From positions 232,948,797 to 233,012,796 of the forward strand of contig OX336396.1 in the NCBI GenBank assembly GCA_946902985.2: DNA of 64,000 bases, read 5' to 3'. The notes under the pieces are model-generated. The model searched no databases. It was given only the letters and a program-made list of their open reading frames with translations, and was not told where the DNA came from. This DNA is from Meconema thalassinum. Its lineage: Eukaryota; Arthropoda; Insecta; Orthoptera; Tettigoniidae. This document shows, in pieces, positions 55,247 through 64,000 of this stretch. The first letter of the stretch is position 1; each line of letters starts with the position of its first letter. Made by a program: the position numbers and the translations under genes.

Positions 55247-55633
55247 CTTGTGAAACTTGGTGGCTTAGGATCTTGCTGAAATATTCAGTGTCATATCTCT
55301 GAGGCAATAAGAAACTTGAGTACCTCTGCTGCTATCTGTAGCGTAATATGTGTAACTAACATAGCTATTGGATAGTGCAGCAATTAGCCATAATGAGGAA
55401 ACTACCAGCTCAGTTAAGATGAAAATGTGGCATAGCACTATCTTGCTCCGAGCCCTTCAATTGTGTACAGTACTCTCCAATAATATGCATCATCAATACA
55501 ATAAGTGATTGTTTCCTAGTTGTTGTATAAGAGTGTTGTTAAGATTCAACTTTAAATAAATATTTTCAGTTAAAATGTGAGTTTGAACGTTTACCCCCTG
55601 CACCCTACAAATTCTAGCATCAATGTGCATTGA

Positions 55634-56119
55634 GGGGGCTTCGATGGCGTAGTTGGTAGCATGCTGAGCTTCTATGCCCGAGATCGCGGGTTCAAACACG
55701 GCCGAAGTCGTCGGATTTTTTAAGAGCGTTAAAAATCCCTCAGTATGCCTTCCTACGGAGGGGAAGTAAAGCCTGCGGTCCCATGTCATAGATTTATGGC
55801 ACTTGTGGAAGCTATAATTTGTAGGTTAGTTTGATAACGCTATATTAGTTCCAACGTTCACCTCCAGGTGCTGACTGCAATGACATGTTGTAGCCACGTC
55901 CGCAGCTAGGTGTCGTGGACGGTAGCATTTGGTAGCAAACGTAGGAACTACTTGAAGAAATTAATCGTCTGCAGTCCTTCTACCTGAATCACACATAACA
56001 CACACTAGGCTCATACAGCCATCACAACACCGATTATCAGACAAATTGTACACACACACAAAGTGCACGGGGCTCATGCCCACGTTTCTGCAGCCCCCAA
56101 ACTAAGGAACCAACCAACC
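55634..56119 (+). mobile_element. SINE A, full length
   Basis: Flanked by AATGTGCATTGA / AATGTGCTTTGA (55622-55633, 56120-56131; one mismatch). A box GGCGTAGTTGGTAGC; the B box is GGTTCAAACAC with one substitution at a conserved C. Small deletion after TTATGGC. (CCAA)n tail. Confidence 0.88.
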
Positions 56120-56131
56120 AATGTGCTTTGA

Positions 56132-58236
56132 ACCATTAGATGAGATTCACGCTCCTATCGTGGTGTCAGCACCCACTATCGTACTTGCTAAGTAGCGACC
56201 AATCACACTTGATCAGAAACCACTCATCCGAGAATGTTTCAGTAAAATCTGGGACCTCTGGATCAGATAAGCTTCCTGTATTATTTTCTCTCAGCATTGA
56301 AATGACGTGCAACATCTGTGGGAAATGTAAGCGGAGCATATGTACTGCCCTTCAGCCAACTTTACACACCATTACCACTGAATAACATTATGAGACAGGT
56401 GGTGGCTTCCCATGAGCAGACATGTTAGACGCAGTTTTAATAATAGAATATTATAATGTGTGGGGAATCGGATGACATATCCGATATGATTATATTAGCA
56501 TTGGACAGCCCCCTGCCAGGGCTGTGGTCAAGGGCAATCCTTCTAGTTTACTCTAGGACTTTAAAAGAATATCAGATTTAAACTCTATAGTTTATTGTTG
56601 AATTTAGAGTTAACTCCTTGTTCATTGAGAGTTATAACGCATATAGATTCCATAATTCATCTTTTAAACTGCATGAGATACACATTCCCATGTAAATATT
56701 GTAACCGCCCCGGTTACAAAGGAATCGAACCCTTACTCTGGTGAGTTACAATTTTATTAATGTGATGTGTATATTTTTATTTTATGTCTTTTTATGTCTT
56801 ATAATTATCTATCAGAATGTATATAATGAAGTGCTTGATTTACAAGTAACTTGTTTAGCGTATACATATTGTAATTTTAGCAGGATCCAAATCTAGGGAA
56901 GTTGAAATATTTTAACATTGAGATAATGTATAAAGTTTGAAGCTGCAAGTGTGCACAAACGAGGAAACACGCGTTGTTGTTCAGACCCGGGGGTAAATCC
57001 GAGCGCATGGGGAGGATGACTCAGGGGTGAAACTTGGCATCTATGTACGAGCGAGGACGATGGACTCTTTCCATATTTGGTAATGTTGAGAATCGGGCAA
57101 TGTGATTGTTGGGAGTCGTGGTTGAACCCAGGTAAACCAGTGATTGTGGAAGGGGATGATGACGATTACTTAGATTTTGTGGAGGCAAGTGGAAGAGACT
57201 CAACTTTAGGATCCCGTGGGGATTAGACTCAATTTTGGAACCACGGGGCGGTGTAGTCTCAGTTTTCAGACCGCGTGTAAGCGGAAAGTATTCTACGGTA
57301 CTCCATGGGAGTAGGACTTGTCTTTTTGGTTTTGTGTGTTGAGGAAGAGGTATTACAGTATAACACTAGTCGTGTTCTTGATACAATAACCAAGTTGCTG
57401 GCTATAAGTTCTTGATTGAATGATGTAGTCTTAAGTATATTGCCATGATTACTTATTTCGAACAGCACGAATTATTGTGATCAGATATCTGTACATCTAC
57501 ATTTCATCTATAGCGGCAAATTATTCGTCCAGGAATGCTAGTTACATATGCTATGCATTATTAAATTCACGAGCGGAGTTAATGCGACGATCAAAAATGG
57601 ATTCCATGCATTTGTATGGTACTAGATCCACGACGCAAATTAAATCGTTGGATGCTGGTTACAAAAGTAACAAATATAAGTCATCATAAAAGTAGAAATG
57701 GCGTGTCAATCAAAATTAATTGTGCTACGAGTAAATAGGACTAATTCTTTGGGAGCACTAACCCCAGAATTAGTAGAGTTAGGTCACCACTACTGAAGCC
57801 AACATCTGTAAGTACCAGTCAACTTTATTCCTGAGGGTCATCTATATCATGTCATATGTGTATCTGTGTAAATACGATAGGGAGTGCAATTATTCTGTAC
57901 AAGGAGGATCCTGCGAAATGTGTGTTTTATGTCTAGTAAAACAATATATTATAGATTTTACTAGAATCTGAAGGGTTTTATTTATTAGGTCACTTAGGAG
58001 TAGTTATGTCTATTGCTGTTGGTATTATCGTACAGGTGTTTAACCCCCACGCACCCCGTACTTATAAAAGTAGTGAGAGGCTGGCATATTACAATATGGG
58101 TATGGTTTTGGAATTAGTGTGGACAGTTATGATTATGAGTCACCTATTTTTGAGGAATAATTGCAGTATAGTTATTCGAGTTTAGATGTCAATAAAAAGT
58201 TTACCAGCAGGCCTTAAAATATTTCCTTATTATCAG
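56132..58236. other. Unclassified region, possibly LTR-derived
   Basis: At 56700-56718 the sequence TGTAACCG-CCC-CGGTTACA is a perfect 8-bp stem, the form in which some Gypsy-type LTRs begin. A TATAAAA at 58063 lies near the right. No gag/pol, second repeat or target duplication was found. Other frames show nothing recognisable. Confidence 0.25.
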
Positions 58237-58588
58237 GGGCGGATCTAGGGGGGGAGGCGAGGAGGGCGACCGCCCAGGGCCCCGCGGTACGGGGGGCCCG
58301 CACCATGGATTGTTTAAAATGTAATTGATTAATTAATTATACTTTTCGAACTCATTTATAATTCATATTCTTTTTTTAGTGCAGCTCTGACTTCCGTGAC
58401 CGTTTAGCAAGTTTAGCTTTCAGTGAAATGCTAGAAGACTTCAGCCGGGAAAAAAGTCGCAAAGTAATATTTTAATATTTCTTAGTTTACATAATCTTCT
58501 TCAACGGGACTTAACTTAAAGGTTTCTTTCATATTATTAAAAAAATGTACTGTAGTGTATTCAAGATATTGTAACTATTCTTTTTTTT
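58237..58588 (+). mobile_element. hAT relic with left terminus and transposase C-terminus
   Basis: The left end is CAGGGGCGGATCTAGGGGGG, a typical hAT-like GC-rich terminus. About 140 bp later comes the C-terminal end of an hAT dimerisation domain. The right terminus is not visible, so most of the element, on both sides of this piece, has been deleted. Confidence 0.6.
58380..58475 (+). pseudogene. hAT transposase C-terminal fragment
   Basis: The plus strand reads 'SDFRDRLASLAFSEMLEDFS', 'REKSRKVIF' and a stop. In hAT transposases the dimerisation domain ends with a helix of the form 'xRLxxLAxLSIExxxxxxxDFxxxxxFAxxKARKxxF'. Here part of the helix has been lost. Only about 30 codons survive. 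Confidence 0.65.
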
Positions 58589-58722
58589 AGGTAGATTTCA
58601 TTAGAAAGCTAACTATTGCAATGGGTCCCATGTTTCGACTTCCGGAAAAGTTCGACATATCTTCGCGTTTCACATCCCCCAGACCCCAAAACCACCGTCA
58701 GTTCAAAAGTTTATATATAATT

Positions 58723-58776
<54 letters not shown>

Positions 58777-59250
58777 TATATCAGTTTCTTGTGGACACGA
58801 TAACTGCCGTAATTTTGTACCAATCACTTTGAATTTTTTACCGAATATGTATACCTATAAAATCTCGGCCAAGTTCGTTACTGGGCTAAATCGGTCGAAC
58901 GGGGTGTAAAAGGGGGGCTTTTTTCGAAAAAGTGAAATATTGCTATAACTCTCTTAATATGTGAAATATCGAATCCGTTCAACGTTCATACTATGTGTCG
59001 GATAAAGCCCAAAAATGTATGTTTGAAGAGTTTTTTTTATAGCACCAACCATTGACCAAAGGGGTGGGAAAAAGTGGGTTTTTCGGGAAACATTATTCAT
59101 ATCTCTCTTAATAGGCACAATATCAAAACCGTACAAAGTGGACAATATTCCCCTTATAATTACCTAAAACTTTTGTCTGAAAGAATTTTTGATATGACCC
59201 ACCATTACGCCAAGGGACGAGAAAAATGATTTCGGAATTATAAGAAAATG
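58589..59250. repeat. Dispersed repeat with AT microsatellite
   Basis: The first 150 bp (GGTAGATTTCATTAGAAAGC...CACCGTCAGTTCAAAAG) recur at 63735-63890. A long (TA)n occupies 58726-58775. The last part (59100-59250) recurs at 15110-15300. It contains repeated short phrases like 'CTCTCTTAATA(T/G)G'. Family unknown. Confidence 0.75.
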
Positions 59251-59370
59251 CCAAGAGCTATCAGTGGTTGCCATGGCAACACTACTAAATTGATGAGGCA
59301 TGAGCCATCAGACGTTGCCAAGATAACGCACTTGCACGAGATCAGATTCAGTATTTCCATCTGACTAAGC

Positions 59371-59888
59371 GGTTGGTTGGTTCTTAAGTTTAGGGGCTGC
59401 GACAACGCGGTCATGTAGCCCCGTGTACTTTGGGTGTGTGTAGAATCTGTCTGATAACCGGTGTTAATTGTGATGACTGTATTAGTGTGTGTTATCTGTT
59501 TGTTAATTTAAGTACTGCAACTAACAATTTTTCAGATAGTTCCTACTTTTGCCGCCAAGCGCCACTGTCAACGACTACGAGGCCAAGTTCAGAACTGAGC
59601 TACTAGACGCCGCCGCAGTCGGCTCTTGGCAACGAACATAGAAACCTAAGAGCGTTGTATACATTCTTAACCTATCCAATTTAGCTTCACACAGGTGCGA
59701 TTAGTGGAAGGATATTTAAGATGCCATAAATCTATGACATGGGACCGCCGGCTTTACTTCCCCTCCGAAGGAAGGCATACTGAGGGATTTTTAAAGCTCT
59801 TAAAAAATCCGACGGCTTCGGCCGGGTTTGAACCCGTTATCTTGGGCATAGAAGCTCAGCATGCTACCGACTACGCCACCGAAGCTGC
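59371..59888 (-). mobile_element. SINE A, full length, minus strand
   Basis: Begins GGTTGGTTGGTTC (tail complement) and ends with the head complement GCTACCGACTACGCCACCGAAGC. B box present (GGTTCAAACCC in the minus strand). Probable duplication CTGAC(T/A)AAG at each side. Inverted with respect to the SINE that starts at 59906. Confidence 0.85.
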
Positions 59889-59905
59889 CTGACAAAGTGG
59901 GAAGC

Positions 59906-60161
59906 GGCTTCGGTGACGTAACTGGTAGCATGCTGAATGTCTATGCCCAAGGTCGCGGTTTCAAAGCCGGCCGAAGTCGTCGGATTTTCTAAGAGCGCTC
60001 GAATCCCTCAGTATGCTTTCCTTTGGAGGGGAAGTTCCAACGTTCGTTGCGAGTTGCTGGTTGGGGTGGCATCTAGTAGCCAAGTTCACAGCTAGGTGTC
60101 GATGACGGTAGTACCTGGTAGGAACATTAGGAACTACTGCTTGAAATTGACCTCTGCAGTC
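59906..60161 (+). mobile_element. SINE A variant, left half (split by the LINE)
   Basis: Head GGCTTCGGTGACGTAACTGGTA and B-box-like GGTTTCAAAGCC, both degenerate. The body lacks the GTCCCATGTCATAG segment. It stops at CTGCAGTC, where the LINE tail begins. The right half is at 63602-63733. Confidence 0.85.
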
Positions 60162-60183
60162 ATCATCATCATCATCATCATCA
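60158..60183. repeat. (CAT)n microsatellite: LINE 3' tail
   Basis: Eight or so CAT repeats, read as (TGA)n on the LINE strand. It merges into the stop codon of the LINE reading frame and abuts the host SINE. Confidence 0.9.
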
Positions 60184-63100
60184 ATGTCCCACTCCAGTCG
60201 CCCGGGTGTGGTTAACAAGCCTCTTCCACTCGTTTCTGTCCTTCCACTTTTCCTGCTCCATTACTTCCTCCACATCCAATCCAGCTTCTCCGATGTCCTT
60301 CCGAATCTGATCCATCCATCTTCTTCTTGGTCTTCCAACTGATCGCTTACCCTTAAGCTCTCTTTCCAACTCCCTTCTTGCCGCTCGTTCCTTTCCCATT
60401 CTCTTCACATGTCCGAACCATCTCAGTCTTGCTTTCCGTATCTTCTGTACTAACGGTTCCACATTTAGCTCTTCTCTGATTTTAACATTTTGAATTCTAT
60501 CTCTTCTTGTCTTTTTTACAGATGTTCTTAAAAATTTCATTTCTGCTGCTTGGATCTTACTATCTTGTCTCTTGCTAGTTACCAGCGTTTCCAGTCCGTA
60601 TGTTACAATTGGTATGAAGTACTGTTTATATAGTGTTAATTTCGTTCTCCTGGGCACTTTGTCATCCCATAAAAGCTCTCTGACTTGATGATAGAATGTT
60701 GTGCTTTTACTTAGTCTGTTGTTAATTTCAGGGTTGATTTCATTACCTCCGTTAACAATGCTACCCAGATATGGGAACTGTTCCACATTCTCTAACCATT
60801 CTCCATCTATGTTCACTTGGCTTCTCTTTTCCTCTTTTCCACAGTGCAGGACTACAGTTTTCTTTTTACTAATTACCATTCCAAACTCCTTCAGCTTTTC
60901 ATTCCAAATGTCCAATCTCCTTTGTACTTCCTTTTCTCCCTCTCCCCAAATCACCACATCATCTGCAAATACCAAGGCCTTCACTTCATCACTACTGATA
61001 CTCTGTTTTACACGTTTTATGATTTCATCCATCAATATAACAAATAATAATGGTGACAGTGCACTTCCTTGCTTGAGGCCTTTTTTTGTATAGAATGTTT
61101 CAGAATCACCACTACCCACTTGTACACTGCTCTTACTCTCATAATACAACATTTTTATCTTGTTAATTAGTGATTTTGGTACATTCCTTTTCAGTAGGCA
61201 TTCCCATACATATTTTCTTTTAACTGTATCATAGGCTTTTTCCACATCAAAAAAATATAAAGATAATTTCTTTGTTCATTTCTAGATGCTTTTCCATTAT
61301 CATTCGCACTGCAAATATCAAGTCTATTGTTGATCTATTCGGTCTAAAGCCATACTGTTCTTCCTCTAACTGAGGTTCTATTATATCCCTCAGTCTCTTG
61401 CCTATGACTTTCTCCATTATTTTTAGCCCATGTGATAACAATGTTATACCTCTATAATTTTCACATTTCTTCCTATTTCCTTTCTTGAACAGTGGTACAA
61501 TGCTTCCTTGTTGCCAATCTTCAGGTATCCTTTCATCCTTCCATATGGCATTGAGGGTTCGGTATAGCCACTGTAGTTCAATGCTTCCTGCTACCTTAAT
61601 CATATCAGCATTGAATTCGTCTTTTCCACTTGCTTTACGTTTGCTCGTTGCTTTCACTGTCCTTTCAAGTTCCAACCATGTTATCGGGTTCTCTTCTTTT
61701 TCTCCATCTATTTCCATTTTCTTATCTCGTTCTTCCTCTGGGAAGTCATCCCCATTATAAAGCTTTTCAAAATACTTAGACATCACCTTCTGAAGACCTT
61801 TTTCATCATGTACTATGGAACCATCTTCTCTCTCTAATGCCTTGATTTTTTCTTGGTCTGCTCTTTTCGATTTTATTACTCTATACAGTAGTTTCTGATT
61901 TCCTCTACTATCTTGCTCAATTTTGTTGGTAAACTCTCCCCAGCATTTCTCTTTTTCTTTCTTGATACTCCTTTTTACTTGTAGTTTTAATCTTTTGTAT
62001 TCCACATGTAACCTTTCTATCTTATCCTCATCTTTCTGATACGTTTTTTGCTTTTCCTTATCCATTTCTTTCTTCACCTTGTTCCTTTCTTTTATTTCTT
62101 GCTTTATTTTGTCTGTCCACCACCGGGTCTCCTTTTCCTTTACCTTTGCTTTGTTTTCCCACATACCTCAACTGCTGCTTCAACAAATGTCTGTCTGAAA
62201 TTGTTCCACTCTTTTTCTCCACTTTGTGTTTCTGTGTTAGGCAGCTTCATTTTTATCCTATCTTGGAATGCTATCCTTTTGTCCTCCTCCTCCAATTCCC
62301 AAATCCTGATCTTTGGTTTTTTCTTAAGTACAATTTTAGGGATTTTTACTCGTTTTAAATCCACTATTAATAACCTGTGATCACCTCCCATACTTTCACT
62401 GGGGATTATCTTCGCATCCATGACGTATCTTCCCCATTCTCGGTCTGTTATCACAAAATCGATGAGAGTACCATACTGTCCATCCCAACTATACCGGCTG
62501 ATCTCTTCTTGAACCACGTGTTCTTTATTATCAGGTTATTTCTGACACAAAAATCCAACAGTTTCTCTCCATCTTCATTTCGATCGCCATACCCATGTGG
62601 ACCCAAAACATTCTCATATCCCATTCTATCAGTTCCTACATGAGCATTTAGATCTCCCATTATCATGATCCCATCTCCAACAATATGTGATTCCAGTTCA
62701 CTGAGGAAATCTTCTTTTTCTTCCAAGCTACATCCTGTCTGTGGAGCATACACCTGTATTATCTTCAGTAGTTCCTTGTTTACGTGTATTTGCATTATTA
62801 TAATTCTTTCATTTACATACTCAACTTCAGCTATTGGTCCAACATTTTGACTCACTATAAAGCCCACTCCATTTCTTTTCTCTTTACGGTTACCCATCCA
62901 GTACAAGGTGTACCCCTTACTTAGTTTCTTCATTCCTTTTCCCTTCCGTTTCACTCCACTTAATCCCAGGATGTCGAGTTTTCGTGTCTCCATTAGGTCA
63001 ATCAATTCATTTTCCTTGTCATTCAGTGTTAAAATATTTATTGTTCCAAATCGGGTTTTGTTCTCTGATCTAACACTTGCACAAACATCAGCATTACCAT

Positions 63101-63601
63101 CATACGCTGCAACTGTAGTCAGAGTCATGTCAATTCCGTTTTTCTTCGATCCGAGGCTTGTATTATAATTGAAAGCAACTACAAATTTACTCGTCTGCTG
63201 GCTTGCTAAGCCTAACGCATCTGAGGATTTTCTTTTGGGGTTTACTCCCTTAGCCTTTGAAGATCCCTCTTCTCCACAAGGCAGTGGTTTCCTCTTCTAA
63301 TTTCCCCCAGAGAGGATGGGTTGCCTCATCCACCATCTTCGCCATTCTGAAGGTCTCCTTCTCTGCCTAAGATGCTGTTAAGGTCTTCACCCGTACCCTG
63401 GGCATGGGTTTCACGTTATTCCCCGTGAGACTGGGTCCCTGTCTGAACTTAGCTCTCCTTCACACCGGCCTACTGATGTGGAGGATACCCACCCCCGCAG
63501 CGTGGATGCGCCAAACAAGAATTACTCAAGTGGAGGATAGGGAAGGTGACCCTATCTCCCTTGAGCCGGGTTAATGGTTGCGTATGATGCCACAACCAAG
63601 G
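60162..63601 (-). mobile_element. RTE-like LINE, almost full length
   Basis: 3.4 kb on the minus strand: a GC-rich leader of about 300 bp, one long coding region with apurinic endonuclease then reverse transcriptase, almost no 3' UTR, and a (TGA)n tail. A single endonuclease-RT frame, minimal 3' UTR and short microsatellite tail are hallmarks of the RTE group. It is inserted in a SINE with GCAGTC at both sides (60156-60161, 63602-63607). Three frameshifts make it inactive. Confidence 0.88.
60181..63297 (-). pseudogene. LINE endonuclease-reverse transcriptase polyprotein, three frameshifts
   Basis: Four consecutive segments change frame near 62480, 62150 and 61246. The endonuclease segment (63128-62451, open without Met to about 63297) has 'RFGTINILTL', 'GDLNAHVG' and 'GPHGYGDRNEDGEKLLDFCV'. 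Its catalytic Glu site reads LSGVK where LSEVK is usual. 'GGDHRLLI' follows in the next frame. The RT has 'KRKASGKDEFNADMIK', 'ENYRGITLLSHGLKIMEKVI', 'QYGFRPNRSTID', 'KGLKQGSALSPLLF' and the intact catalytic VFADD (60958-60972). The C-terminus has 'RLRWFGHVKRM' and 'GRPRRRW'. About 980 codons in total, the usual RTE length. The stop TGA at 60181-60183 is the first unit of the (TGA)n tail. Confidence 0.93.
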
Positions 63602-63733
63602 GCAGTCCTTACCTGAATTAAGACTAATACAGCCATTACAATTCACACCGTGTATCAGACAGATTCTACACTCACCCAAAGTACACGGGGTTAGATGACC
63701 GCGTTGTCGCAGCCCCTAAACTGAGGAACCAAC
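63602..63733 (+). mobile_element. SINE A variant, right half
   Basis: Continues the SINE interrupted at 60161: GCAGTCCTTACCTGAATT, CAGACAGATTCTACACTCACCC, GACCGCGTTGTCGCAGCCCC and AACCAACC. Together with 59906-60161 it makes one SINE of about 390 bp. Confidence 0.88.
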
Positions 63734-63734
63734 C

Positions 63735-63890
63735 AGAGGTAGATTTCATTAGAAAGCTAACTATTGCAATGGGTACCATGTTTCGACTTCCGGAAAATTT
63801 CGACATATCTTCGCGTTTCACATCCCCCAGACCCCAAAACCACCGTCAGTTCAAAAGTTATATATAAATTATGTATGTATATGTATATAT
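63735..63890. repeat. Second copy of the 58589 repeat
   Basis: AGGTAGATTTCATTAGAAAG...GGGTACCATGTTTCGACTTC is almost identical to 58588-58735, including the start of the TA microsatellite. It immediately follows the SINE right half. Confidence 0.9.
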
Positions 63891-63892
63891 AT

Positions 63893-64000
63893 ATAGCCAA
63901 GTTCACAGCTAGGTGTCGTTGACGGTAGTACCTGGTAGCAACAATAGGAACTACTGCTTGAAATTGACCGTCTGCAGTCCTTACCCGAATTACAGACTAA
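63893..64000 (+). mobile_element. SINE A variant, internal fragment cut by the window end
   Basis: TAGCCAAGTTCACAGCTAGG...CTGCTTGAAATTGACCGTCTGCAGTCCTTACC is near-identical to 60079-60161 joined to 63602 on. It shows the undisturbed SINE sequence across the LINE insertion point. Confidence 0.88.

Larger units (their letters stand above)
53456..55462. mobile_element. 2.0-kb DNA transposon with perfect 37-bp inverted ends
   Basis: The left end AATTGAAGGGCTCGGAGCAA (37 bp, 53456-53492) is exactly complementary to 55426-55462. The subterminal motif GATAGTGCTATGCC occurs in both ends and once internally (54839-54852). The ends start with AATT; if that is a 4-bp duplication, the TIR proper begins GAAGGG. 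Coding remnants run on the minus strand. A SINE with its own duplication sits inside. Superfamily is unresolved; a Sola-type element is one possibility. Confidence 0.88.

Noticed and set aside
60701..61093. Long plus-strand frame of 130 codons
   Set aside because: Antisense shadow of the LINE reverse transcriptase on the minus strand.

Overview
This window reads as intergenic DNA from a large, repeat-choked eukaryotic genome, most likely an insect. The grounds are OTU-bearing Helitrons, RTE-type LINEs, PIF/Harbinger, hAT, pogo and Tc1-type DNA transposons, and several unrelated tRNA-derived SINE families. I found no host gene, no true tRNA or rRNA gene, no prokaryotic operon and no CRISPR. 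An orthopteroid or other polyneopteran host is a guess from genome style only.

Layout: 0-6.3 kb holds a 293-bp-periodic repeat, a non-autonomous Helitron and a decayed autonomous Helitron (OTU, HUH Rep, Pif1 helicase) on the minus strand. 6.3-18.7 kb is LINE 3' ends, Helitron ends, palindromic elements, SINE-in-SINE nests and a PIF/Harbinger deletion derivative. 18.7-28.1 kb is poorer: LINE pieces, a second 293-bp-type repeat and a 4-kb stretch with a promoter-like core that I could not classify. 28.1-42.2 kb is a dense transposon nest: a pogo/Tigger element, a 1.9-kb array of 293-bp units, an hAT element with its 8-bp duplication, a 1.5-kb fold-back element split by a TA-flanked palindromic MITE, and two inverted copies of a third periodic family, one lying inside a Tc1-like element. 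42.2-53.4 kb holds pyrimidine-rich DNA, SINEs, an hAT element with a perfect 8-bp duplication and a 2-kb minisatellite of 62-bp units. 53.4-64 kb contains a 2-kb element with perfect 37-bp terminal inverted repeats and remnants of an unfamiliar protein, an hAT relic, SINEs, and a nearly complete RTE-like LINE that landed in a SINE.

The coding sequence seen is transposon-derived and nearly all of it is broken. Many insertions can be ordered in time because target-site duplications (8-13 bp for SINEs and hATs, TA for Tc1/pogo types) are still readable. The least explained signal is a set of repeats with different bodies that share a hairpin end and an internal tandem period of about 293 bp.
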